From NCBI RefSeq assembly GCF_017742245.1, contig NZ_JAGHKO010000001.1, positions 1,517,061 to 1,581,060 of the forward strand: a stretch of DNA of 64,000 nt, written 5' to 3'. The DNA is from Niastella soli (GTDB taxonomy: Bacteria > Bacteroidota > Bacteroidia > Chitinophagales > Chitinophagaceae). Both the position numbers and the translations under genes were made by a program. Shown here piece after piece: positions 46,169 to 53,125 of this stretch. Every line of letters begins with the position of its first letter. Position 1 is the first letter of the stretch. The notes below the pieces were generated by a model, which was not told where the DNA came from, did not search any database, and worked only from the letters and a program-made list of their open reading frames with translations.

Positions 46169-46850
46169 GCAATAAAATTTTTAATGCACTTTCTTTATCA
46201 GGTAAAGGAGTGGCCGGCAGCATGAATTGCAAATAATGCACTTTTTTGCTTTGCGCAATGTCGAGACCTTCGTAATGCGTTTTAATTTTTAGCACATCGC
46301 TCACTTCGCCGGCATAAACATCGTCAATGTCCTGAATCACTGGAAGATCGTATAGATCGATCACCCATTTGGTAAAGCGGTACAGGCTGGGTGAATCGGT
46401 TTTCAGGTTAATATAACCACCCGGCAGCATGATTTGTTGGTACAACCGCAAGAACTTGGGGTGGGTAAGTCTTTTACGGGCCTTGGAAGTCCTTAATTGG
46501 GGATCAGGGAACGTAAGCCAGATTTCCGACACTTCACCAGGGGCGAAATAAGTGCCGATACGATCGATCTGAGTGCGTAGGAAGCCTACATTGGTCAGGT
46601 TTTCCTGCAGGGCCTTTTTGGCGCCTACCCAAATGCGGTTCCCCTTCACATCAACCCCCAGAAAGTTCCGGTCGGGAAATAACCGGCCTAACCCCACGGC
46701 ATATTCCCCTTTGCCGCAAGCCAGTTCGAGCGTAATGGGGTTATCGTTGTGAAAAAAGTTATTCCAGGTACCCGCGGTATTTTCGGGGTATTGCAGCACA
46801 TTAGGAAATGTGAGCACTTCAGCGAAGCGTTGTAATTTTTTTTGGCCCAT
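46140..46850 (-). CDS. trmB: tRNA (guanine-N7-)-methyltransferase
   Basis: SAM-dependent enzyme that methylates G46 in the variable loop of tRNA. The Rossmann motif is ELACGKGEYAVGLG, followed by NFLGVDVKGNRIW and the active-site ITLTFPDPQ-like segment EIWLTFPDPQLRTSKARKRLTHP. 236 residues, normal length. First gene of an overlapping three-gene unit with DUF5522 and ATL. Confidence 0.94.
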   Translation of the reverse strand: MGQKKLQRFAEVLTFPNVLQYPENTAGTWNNFFHNDNPITLELACGKGEYAVGLGRLFPDRNFLGVDVKGNRIWVGAKKALQENLTNVGFLRTQIDRIGTYFAPGEVSEIWLTFPDPQLRTSKARKRLTHPKFLRLYQQIMLPGGYINLKTDSPSLYRFTKWVIDLYDLPVIQDIDDVYAGEVSDVLKIKTHYEGLDIAQSKKVHYLQFMLPATPLPDKESALKILLLEEESDRRS

Positions 46851-46917
46851 GAAGCGGCAAAAATAGGCGAAAGGAAGGAAAACTATGGAATCAGCGGCTC
46901 AATCCATCTTATCACCA

Positions 46918-47355
46918 ATGAAGACATTCCAATTTAGAAATCATCTTGTAACCGCCGTCGCATGGGTGATCCTGGCGGGCTGCCAGTTCTTTCAGGGTTC
47001 CAACTTATCCTATATACGGGAAGTTACAAAAGTTGACATTCCCGGTCATATCACAACGATCTCAGAATTTGACAATGGGGAATGGATCGCCGGAGGCAAA
47101 TACCTGATAAAAGAGGAATACATAAAAGCATTTCTGGCTGAAAACTCTTTTCATCCTGTAGATGAACAGTATCGATCTCTTTTCAACACCATTAGTAAAG
47201 AAGATCACATTCCATTATCTGACTTGTTACACCTAAAATATATTAGTAACTGCCAGGGAGCTAATTCCTGGGTATTCACTATAAATGAAAAAAGTGGAGA
47301 GCTTTGGGTGGAAGTTCAATATCCAGATTTTGGCGGATTAGGTCCATGCGAATAA
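46918..47355 (+). CDS. Putative lipoprotein of unknown function
   Basis: 145 residues from the ATG at 46918: basic start, hydrophobic stretch and lipobox LAGC (C22), then a soluble domain with alternating strands and helices (VTKVDIPGHITTISEFDNGEW). A longer reading from the ATG at 46885, which has an AGGAAGG upstream, adds 11 residues and leaves the lipobox farther in. The lipobox position favours 46918. I do not recognise a family. From 47356 to 47587, before the tRNA-like genes' terminator, I see only a small GGGCT/AGCCC hairpin and no gene. Confidence 0.7.
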   Translation: MKTFQFRNHLVTAVAWVILAGCQFFQGSNLSYIREVTKVDIPGHITTISEFDNGEWIAGGKYLIKEEYIKAFLAENSFHPVDEQYRSLFNTISKEDHIPLSDLLHLKYISNCQGANSWVFTINEKSGELWVEVQYPDFGGLGPCE

Positions 47356-47576
47356 GAGCTATCAAATCAAAATCCTGTCGCTGTAAGGCCGCTATAAGGT
47401 GGGCGATAAAATGGGTGTTTTGAAAGCGTTTTTTTGAAATTTCCCTTGCAGATATGCATAGTAGCCGTGATTATTTAATCTACTAAATTTCTCAATTATG
47501 GCCAAAACGATAAATTGTTTAGGCTGGGTGGTGGGCTGAAGCCCTGCAAATTGAGATCACAACAAAGGGTCGTAGC

Positions 47577-47626
47577 TAAAAACAAAAATGCCGCCAATAT
47601 ACTGATAGCCAATATAATGACGGCAT
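47577..47626 (-). terminator. Strong terminator of the tRNA-like unit
   Basis: ATGCCG at 47588 pairs with CGGCAT ending at 47626, with further AATAT/ATATT pairing inside. On the minus strand it is followed by TTTTGTTTTT. It starts seven bases past the 3' end of tRNA-like copy A. Confidence 0.8.
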
Positions 47627-47632
47627 TCGGAG

Positions 47633-47797
47633 CTGTAGAGGGAGGATTCGAACCTCCACGGGGCAGTTAGCCATGGTGCAAATCTGTGGTGGTCAACCCC
47701 AGTCGACCAATTGCTTGATCGGCATTACACCACGTTTATCCCGAACTCCCCACCCTCGAGACAAGAGGGCATGTCTGCCAAGTTCCATCACTCCACA
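47633..47797 (-). ncRNA. tRNA-like RNA, copy A, with 95-nt variable region
   Basis: Read on the minus strand: seven-base-pair acceptor TGTGGAG/CTCTACA (47797-47791 with 47640-47634), U8, a D arm ATG/CAT with loop GAACTTGGCAGA like tRNA-Leu, an anticodon stem CCCTC/GAGGG with loop TTGTCTC, and a T arm GGAGG-TTCGAAT-CCTCC. Between anticodon and T arms are 95 nt (47658-47752) instead of the usual 4-24. This insert lies in the loop of a class II variable arm (GGGG/CCCC) and itself holds an eight-base-pair stem TGGTGTAA/TTGCACCA enclosing two hairpins, TGC/GCA and TGGTCGAC/GTTGACCA. Position 73 would be G; no CCA is encoded. Position 37 is a pyrimidine, unlike decoding tRNAs. Confidence 0.55.
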
Positions 47798-47820
47798 AGA
47801 TAAAAACGTGTAAAAAGCTG

Positions 47821-47939
47821 CTGTAGGAGGAGGATTCGAACCTCCACGGGGTTGTTAGCCACGCCCGAAAGCGTAATTTTTCCTTTGTCCCCACCCTCGA
47901 GACGAGAGGGCATGTCTGCCAAAGTTCCATCACCCCACA
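47821..47939 (-). ncRNA. tRNA-like RNA, copy B, with 48-nt variable region
   Basis: Promoter-proximal of two tandem copies, 23 nt before copy A. The acceptor TGTGGGG/TCCTACA pairs with two G-U pairs, and the flanking C47940 complement and discriminator can add an eighth. The D arm (ATG/CAT, loop GAACTTTGGCAGA), anticodon stem CCCTC/GAGGG and T arm are nearly identical to copy A. The anticodon loop is TCGTCTC: position 33 is C, where decoding tRNAs have U. The variable region (47846-47893) is a GGGG/CCCC stem with an insert containing ACGC/GCGT. The sequence TGGCTAAC before the CCCC strand is shared with copy A, though the inserts otherwise differ. Confidence 0.55.
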
Positions 47940-47973
47940 GTATATTTTCTATGCTTAAAGAACTATTACAACA

Positions 47974-47981
47974 CAAAATTA
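47974..47981 (-). promoter_or_regulatory. Promoter -7 box of the tRNA-like unit
   Basis: The minus strand reads TAATTTTG, an exact TAnnTTTG match, about 35 bases before the 5' end of copy B. The -33 box is not clear. Confidence 0.5.
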
Positions 47982-48020
47982 AAGAAATAGGCAGTATCGT
48001 TGTAAATTTTTCAAGAGAAA

Positions 48021-48052
48021 TTTGGAAAGTTTCGATATTGTATAAATATTTG
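48021..48052 (+). promoter_or_regulatory. Promoter of the Lrp/AsnC regulator
   Basis: TTTG at 48021-48024, 20-nt spacer, AATATTTG at 48045-48052 (one mismatch to TAnnTTTG). The predicted start near 48055 gives a 36-nt leader to the ATG at 48091 and rules out the in-frame start at 48058. It is divergent from the tRNA-like promoter, 40 bp away. Confidence 0.55.
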
Positions 48053-48090
48053 CACTATTGCTTGAATTTTGTAAAAAAACGATTGCAAAA

Positions 48091-48561
48091 ATGGCAGCTA
48101 AATTGAATTTGGATAAACTTGACCTGCAGATAATCCACGAGATGATGGATAATGCAGAAATTTCCTATGCAGATCTGGGTAAGAAGCTATTCGTTTCCGG
48201 AGGTACAATTCATGTACGTATAAAAAAACTACAGGAAGCAGGTATTGTCAAAGGTACAAAATTAAATGTGGACCTAAAAGCGCTCGGATATGACGTCATT
48301 GCATTTATTGGCATATATCTTGAGAAAAGCTCCCTGTACGATTCAGTAGCTAAAGAACTGCAGCGCATCCCCGAAATCGTACGCCTGAACTATACCACTG
48401 GTAATTACAGCATGTTTGCCGAGATAGTTTGCAAAGATATTAACCAATTACGGTTTGTATTGCACGATGAATTACAGAAGATAAAGGGAATTGAGCGCAC
48501 TGAAACGTTTATTTCGCTGGAGGAAAGTTTTAGCCGTAATGTGCAGGTTTTTACTCAGTAA
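48091..48561 (+). CDS. Lrp/AsnC family transcriptional regulator
   Basis: 156 residues. N-terminal winged helix (LDKLDLQIIHEMMDNAEISYADLGKKL, recognition helix near VSGGTIHVRIKKL) followed by a linker and the RAM/AsnC effector domain (VIAFIGIYLEK, then the GNYSMFAEIVCKD segment where amino acids bind). Lrp-type proteins are octamers or dimers that respond to an amino acid, often leucine, lysine or aspartate. There is no adjacent metabolic gene; the only divergent neighbour is the tRNA-like pair, so regulation of that unit is possible but not shown. Confidence 0.92.
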   Translation: MAAKLNLDKLDLQIIHEMMDNAEISYADLGKKLFVSGGTIHVRIKKLQEAGIVKGTKLNVDLKALGYDVIAFIGIYLEKSSLYDSVAKELQRIPEIVRLNYTTGNYSMFAEIVCKDINQLRFVLHDELQKIKGIERTETFISLEESFSRNVQVFTQ

Positions 48562-48650
48562 AAACTTTCGGTATTGCAAATATGCAGAACCAGTTGTTTT
48601 TTTCGTTTTAGAAATATAATTTTCCATAAATTCTTTATCTCTTACCTATT

Positions 48651-49058
48651 ATGAAAAAAATAATCCTTGGGTTGGCCGTACTATTGGTATTTGCAGTTTC
48701 TGAAAGTTGTAAAAAGAAAAAAGATGGTAATGAAGGTGGTTGTGGCGAACAGGCAATAAAAGTAGCAACCATGCCTGCCATCAATACAGTTGATCCTCCG
48801 GCCCCCGGAACCAGTTTTCCCTTAATTGTGAATATTGAAACTATGCCACCTTCCGGCGCTACTGTTATAGTAAGTGCCAAAGCAGAATCTGGAGGAGCGC
48901 CTTATTTTACTGAAACCCGCGATAACGCGTTAGCTTCAAATAGTTTTACCATCAATAATACGCCTACTGGTGTTAGTTGTATTGTTACAGTCACTGTAAC
49001 TTCAAAAACCTGCAACACCAACACCTGGTCTGGCTCTTATAGATATACGGCTAAATAA
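48651..49058 (+). CDS. Small putative lipoprotein with immunoglobulin-like beta domain
   Basis: 135 residues: signal sequence ending at SESC (C20), the lipobox, followed by a Lys-rich stretch (KKKKDGNEGG) that would act as a surface-export or spacer signal, then a domain of alternating strands with VTVTVTSKTCNTNTWSG near the end, like a fibronectin or Ig fold. Two cysteines (SC and TC) could pair. I do not recognise a family. Its gene ends in a strong terminator shared with the ABC permease gene. Confidence 0.72.
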   Translation: MKKIILGLAVLLVFAVSESCKKKKDGNEGGCGEQAIKVATMPAINTVDPPAPGTSFPLIVNIETMPPSGATVIVSAKAESGGAPYFTETRDNALASNSFTINNTPTGVSCIVTVTVTSKTCNTNTWSGSYRYTAK

Positions 49059-49077
49059 CAATAATTATAAATTGAAT

Positions 49078-49112
49078 GCCTGCCCGGCGAAAGCTCAGGG
49101 CAGGCTTTTTTA
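49078..49112. terminator. Bidirectional terminator
   Basis: GCCTGCCC pairs perfectly with GGGCAGGC (49078-49085 and 49098-49105), followed by six T residues, between convergent genes. Confidence 0.85.
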
Positions 49113-50207
49113 TTCTTTTACCTGCAGTGCATCGCGTAAACCATTGCCCAGCATATTAAAAGCCAGTACCAGTAACATAATGGCAAAACCAGGCGCCAAT
49201 GCCAGCATGGGATTGTGGGTAATTATAAAGTTGTAGTTTTCTTTGATCATTAAACCCCAGCTTGGTTGCGGCGGTTGAACACCCACTCCCAAAAAGCTTA
49301 GTCCGGCTTCAATTACTATTGCCGAGGCAAAATTGGAGGCCGCTACTACCATCACCGGTCCCAGTACATTGGGCAGCACATGCCGTAAAACAATGCGCGT
49401 ATGTGAATAACCCAATGCTTTGGCTGCTTCTACATACTCCAGCTCTCGCACGCTTAATACCTGACCGCGGATAATACGGGCCACACTCACCCACATGGTT
49501 AAACCAATAGCTATAAAAACCTGCCAGAAGCCTTTGCCCAGTATCAGTGTAATGGCAAAAACAAGTAACAGGGTAGGGATGCTCCAGATCACATTGATGA
49601 ACCACATAATTATTTCGTCAGTACGGCCTCTGAAATAACCTGCCATTGCACCCAGCAATACACCAATGCTTAAAGAAATAAGTACGGTAACCAGGCCTAC
49701 ACCCAGGCTTACGCGAACGCCTACCAGCAGGCGACTCAAAATATCGCGGCCATACTTATCGGTACCCAGGCGGAACTTTTTGGTAATGACCTTAAATTCG
49801 CCTTCGGTCGATCCTTCCTGCCAACGGGTTTGGGAAATTGGCAGCGCCATTCTTTCTGTTAAGCCTTCATCTATGTATTTCTGAAAAATTAAACTATCGC
49901 CAATTTGCTGATAACTGGTAATTGGAATGTATTGGTATTTATCTTCATCGCCAGAAAAAAGGCGGTCGAAAAAAGACGTAGATTGTATTTTTCTTCCCCG
50001 GGGCAATTGCAGGAACTGCTGGGAATACCCAGGCCGCTGACCACCAATTTCTACCACCATCCTGTTGGCATTGGGTGAACCATCCGGTGCTAACCAATAT
50101 GCAAATACAGCTACCAGTATGGCCAATGCAATGATGGCGATACCAATAAGTGCTCCTTTGTTTTTTTTAAGTCGCCGCCAGGTTGTTCTAGTGGTGGCTG
50201 TGGCCAT
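49110..50207 (-). CDS. ABC transporter permease, DppC/OppC type, with a periplasmic insert
   Basis: Inner-membrane subunit of a peptide (or nickel/sugar) importer: six helices, the first at about residues 19-38 and the other five after residue 165. The EAA-type loop (EYVEAAKALGYSHTRIVLRHVLPN) for contact with the ATPase is intact near residue 265. Between the first and second helix there is an insert of about 125 residues (SQQFLQLPRGRKIQ...DSLIFQKYIDEG), longer than in OppC/DppC. No other ABC component gene is adjacent, so the system is split. Start chosen at the ATG at 50205-50207. Confidence 0.9.
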   Translation of the reverse strand: MATATTRTTWRRLKKNKGALIGIAIIALAILVAVFAYWLAPDGSPNANRMVVEIGGQRPGYSQQFLQLPRGRKIQSTSFFDRLFSGDEDKYQYIPITSYQQIGDSLIFQKYIDEGLTERMALPISQTRWQEGSTEGEFKVITKKFRLGTDKYGRDILSRLLVGVRVSLGVGLVTVLISLSIGVLLGAMAGYFRGRTDEIIMWFINVIWSIPTLLLVFAITLILGKGFWQVFIAIGLTMWVSVARIIRGQVLSVRELEYVEAAKALGYSHTRIVLRHVLPNVLGPVMVVAASNFASAIVIEAGLSFLGVGVQPPQPSWGLMIKENYNFIITHNPMLALAPGFAIMLLVLAFNMLGNGLRDALQVKE

Positions 50208-50210
50208 ATA

Positions 50211-50245
50211 GTTACAGGTTACAAGTTACAGGTTACAGGTTACAG
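50211..50245. repeat. 7-bp tandem repeat, GTTACAG x5
   Basis: Units at 50211, 50218, 50225, 50232 and 50239: four exact GTTACAG and one GTTACAA. It lies immediately upstream of the ABC permease gene's start codon. Confidence 0.88.
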
Positions 50246-50308
50246 GGTGCCTTGAAATTGACAACCTTACCTGATCTTTTTGAAAAGAATTTGCTATAAA
50301 AATTATAT

Positions 50309-51460
50309 CTACTTCTTAATTCGTCTGCCCTTCCATTCGTAATGCCCAAATTTTCCCAACCAGCCAGCAATGATGGTATAACCAATATGCAGGGGTTGTA
50401 GAAAAGGAAAGTACTTCATTAACTTTTGTTGGCCAAAAAAGATGGCTACGGAATTTACAAATGGAAATTCTATCAATACTTTGGCAAGTAATAATAGAAG
50501 TACCATCAGCATCCAGGTATTGTTCCAGAACGAGGCAACAGCGCCTGCCAGGAAACATACATTCAACAGGTACACCAATAACAATACCCAGAAGATACGT
50601 TTGTCGTCATAGCTATCGGCCTTACTGGCCCAGCGAATACGCTGGTTAAAAAATTGTTTCCAATTGGCAGCAGGCTCTGTTGTAACAATGGCCCAGCGGT
50701 TCTTCAGGTAAAATACCTTATTGGGATATTGTTTAAATATTTTATGCATCAACAGCATATCATCACCTGAGGCAATGGAATCGATGTTATTAAACCCATC
50801 CACTTCATAAAATGCTGATCTTTCATAAGCCAGGTTAGCGCCATTGCACATGGAGTGGAACCGTTTATAAACCGATGCGGCGGTAATGCCTTGCAGGGTC
50901 AGAAAATCCAGGGTTTGAAAAACAGATAATAAAGTCGATTGATTATAAAAAGTAACGGGTGCAGCTATGAATTTGGCATCGTTGGCTTCATAGAATGCGG
51001 CGATGGATTGCAACCAGCGGGTGTTGAACCGGCAATCGGCGTCTGTAGTTACTATCAATTGTCCGGCGGCTGCGTTAATACCGGTTTCAATGGCCTTCTT
51101 TTTATAAGAACCTATTGAACTTCTTTCTTCCACATAATCTTTTAACGCCAATGCTTTTACCTGTAGTCCATCATAATTCAGCTCCTGTAATAATGACCAG
51201 GTGTTGTCGGTTGAATGGTCGTCGATGATAATTACTTCATAAAGGTGTTTGGGATATTGCTGGTCATGCAACGATTGTAAGAGGGTGGGAATATTTTGTT
51301 CTTCATTACGGGCGGCAATAATAACCGAGATAAATACGGAAGCCTGTTTTTCGGGTAATACAAATTCCGGCAACTGGTTCCAGGCATTGTGATAATAATT
51401 TATCAGCACTGCATAAACCACCATAAACAGAAAGAACAGGAAAAAGAAAAGTGCCATCAT
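50309..51460 (-). CDS. Processive-type glycosyltransferase family 2
   Basis: 383-residue membrane glycosyltransferase. An N-terminal helix (about 1-20), the GT-A domain with VIIAARNEEQNI, IDDHSTDNT and the metal-binding DAD (TTDADCRF), then the acceptor motif QRIRW (FNQRIRWASK), and two to three C-terminal helices. QXXRW-type motifs mark enzymes that extend polysaccharides, like cellulose or hyaluronan synthases, or that transfer to lipids. Product unknown. It precedes the ABC permease and follows the alpha/beta hydrolase on the same strand by 22 bp. Confidence 0.88.
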   Translation of the reverse strand: MMALFFFLFFLFMVVYAVLINYYHNAWNQLPEFVLPEKQASVFISVIIAARNEEQNIPTLLQSLHDQQYPKHLYEVIIIDDHSTDNTWSLLQELNYDGLQVKALALKDYVEERSSIGSYKKKAIETGINAAAGQLIVTTDADCRFNTRWLQSIAAFYEANDAKFIAAPVTFYNQSTLLSVFQTLDFLTLQGITAASVYKRFHSMCNGANLAYERSAFYEVDGFNNIDSIASGDDMLLMHKIFKQYPNKVFYLKNRWAIVTTEPAANWKQFFNQRIRWASKADSYDDKRIFWVLLLVYLLNVCFLAGAVASFWNNTWMLMVLLLLLAKVLIEFPFVNSVAIFFGQQKLMKYFPFLQPLHIGYTIIAGWLGKFGHYEWKGRRIKK

Positions 51461-51482
51461 TCAATTGGATTTGGAAAATATT

Positions 51483-52298
51483 TTACGATTCTATTAATTG
51501 TATTATCTCATTCACTTGTTTTTCCTGTAATACCTGGTGGCCTGTCTGAATTATATGCAACGTACAGAAAGATTCAATACCCTTTCGAAATATTTCTCCC
51601 CGTTCGTGCCGGATTATGCGGTCATATTTACCATATAATAATCGAATGGGCAGTGCATGTGCTCGAATTAGCTTTTTTATGGATGTTAAATTGGGTCTTA
51701 TGGCGCGCATGCATGTCCAGCGTTCGTATAATAACCTGCGTACGGTGGTATCATTTATATAATAACGGGTGAATTTTAAAATACTTTGGTTGATCAGTTT
51801 TAATTTACTGCCTGTCTGCAACAGATAGAAGAACCAGCCCGGATGTTTCATAGTGAAGGCGAACAGGCGGTTACCTATATAGGTTTGCGTGGCCAGCCAG
51901 TACCAGAAATTTACTTTCAAGCCGTCTGGTGCCAGCAGCACCGTTTTTTCAATTTTGGTTGAAAGCGATTGTAATAATTGTAAGGCAACCCGGCCACCCA
52001 TGCTATAGCCCAATAAAGTTATTCGTTGTGTACCATCGCAATGTTTCAAATGTAGTGCCTGTACTATAGCTATCAGGTCGGCAACAGAAAACTGCAAGCC
52101 TTCATTCCATTCTGTTTTACCATGAAACGGAAAGTCGATGGCAATGAGTGTGTAGTCCGCGCCAATGTATTTTCCCAGAAATTGAAATGATTCGGCGGAT
52201 TCGCCATAGCCGTGCAAACAAAGGATCAATTTTTGCCCGGTCCCAAACCAGCAATAATGCACTTGTGATGACCGGTATGGAAGAAAAGCAGTTTGCAT
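51483..52298 (-). CDS. Alpha/beta hydrolase
   Basis: 271 residues from the ATG at 52296-52298. Alpha/beta-hydrolase fold with the oxyanion segment LCLHGYGESAESF and the nucleophile elbow GYSMGG (Ser); the Asp segment PIRLLYGKYDRIIRHERG and a late His (IQTGHQVLQE) complete the triad. It resembles proline iminopeptidase/lipase-like enzymes, substrate unknown. Starts further upstream (to 52391) are open but add a non-homologous lead. Cotranscribed with the glycosyltransferase, whose start is 22 bp beyond its stop codon. Confidence 0.87.
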   Translation of the reverse strand: MQTAFLPYRSSQVHYCWFGTGQKLILCLHGYGESAESFQFLGKYIGADYTLIAIDFPFHGKTEWNEGLQFSVADLIAIVQALHLKHCDGTQRITLLGYSMGGRVALQLLQSLSTKIEKTVLLAPDGLKVNFWYWLATQTYIGNRLFAFTMKHPGWFFYLLQTGSKLKLINQSILKFTRYYINDTTVRRLLYERWTCMRAIRPNLTSIKKLIRAHALPIRLLYGKYDRIIRHERGEIFRKGIESFCTLHIIQTGHQVLQEKQVNEIIQLIES

Positions 52299-52455
52299 GA
52301 TGCGGAAATTCGCTACAAGGTAAGTATTAAGCTGCATACCCGATTTTGGACAGATCGTTTGTTCAAAAAGGATATGGCAAAGGACAAACAACCCTTCCCT
52401 TTTATCGCCAACAGCCAGTGAAATTACACCCTAACAAAAATTTGCAAGCTAAAAC

Positions 52456-52486
52456 TTGTTGAAATGAAGGGAAAATGCTAGATTTG
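52456..52486 (+). promoter_or_regulatory. Promoter of the MarR-acyl-CoA dehydrogenase unit
   Basis: TTG at 52456-52458, a 20-nt spacer, and TAGATTTG at 52479-52486 (exact match to TAnnTTTG). Predicted transcription start is near 52489. The ORF start at 52475 lies within it, so the ATG at 52508 is the start. Confidence 0.65.
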
Positions 52487-52488
52487 GT

Positions 52489-52506
52489 TAGTTGTATAAA
52501 CAACTA
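52489..52506. promoter_or_regulatory. MarR operator palindrome
   Basis: TAGTTGT-ATAA-ACAACTA, a perfect seven-base inverted repeat with a four-base centre. It covers the predicted transcription start and ends one base before the start codon of the MarR gene, so binding would block its own transcription. Confidence 0.65.
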
Positions 52507-52507
52507 T

Positions 52508-52948
52508 ATGACAAACAACCAATTCAAGAGAGGCGAATTATACAGTTTTATCACTGGAAAGGCATCCACAGCCATTGCCCGGCGGCTGCAGAAGAAATTC
52601 AATTCAGCGAATTTGAATTTAACCATTGAGCAATGGAGCGTATTGTACCATTTGTGGAAACAGGATGGTATCAGTCAGCAGGAATTATGCAACGCATCAT
52701 ACCGTGATAAACCCAGCATTACCCGGTTGGTAGACAACCTGGAAAAATTACAGTTGGTAAAACGGGTTTCATCCGAGTCGGACCGTAGAATGAACCTGAT
52801 CTATTTAACCAAGCAGGCCCACAAGCTGCAAGAGCAAACCATGGAACTGGCCAATGAGACCCTGAATGAAGCACTGGAAGGCGTGTCGCCCGATAACATT
52901 GAGTTGTGTCGCGAGGTTTTGCAGATCGTGTATGATAATTTGAAGTAA
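52508..52948 (+). CDS. MarR family transcriptional regulator
   Basis: 146 residues with the MarR winged helix: LTIEQWSVLYHLWKQDGISQQELCNASYRDKPSITRLVDNLEKLQLVKRVSS, then the wing (ESDRRMNLIYLT). The ATG at 52508 follows the operator directly. MarR proteins are dimers that release DNA on binding a small phenolic, lipid or oxidant. The downstream gene is an acyl-CoA dehydrogenase 177 bp later with repeat words between, so fatty-acid or aromatic acyl-CoA control is a reasonable guess. Confidence 0.92.
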   Translation: MTNNQFKRGELYSFITGKASTAIARRLQKKFNSANLNLTIEQWSVLYHLWKQDGISQQELCNASYRDKPSITRLVDNLEKLQLVKRVSSESDRRMNLIYLTKQAHKLQEQTMELANETLNEALEGVSPDNIELCREVLQIVYDNLK

Positions 52949-53125
52949 GTTGACGCAAGGGAAAATGGGTTTTCATCGAACGCAGTGAGATGCCCTGGTT
53001 TTATTTCACGTTTCACGATTTCGCGAGCCCGAATTTCGCAAGCCCATTGCCGATTGCCGTTTCACGACTGGCGACTCAAAAGAACAGTATACAACATCAT
53101 ATACCCAACATAAACATTCTTACAT

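Noticed and set aside
47633-47939. tRNA-Sec, tmRNA or a group I intron-containing tRNA
   Set aside because: No TCA anticodon for Sec; the anticodon arm is present, unlike tmRNA; the inserts are far too short for group I and lie in the variable loop, not the anticodon loop.
47736-47976. Two overlapping open frames with the repeated phrase WQTCPLVSRVG or TLADMPSRLEGG
   Set aside because: They are translations of the duplicated tRNA-like D and anticodon arms; the repetition comes from the RNA, not from a protein.
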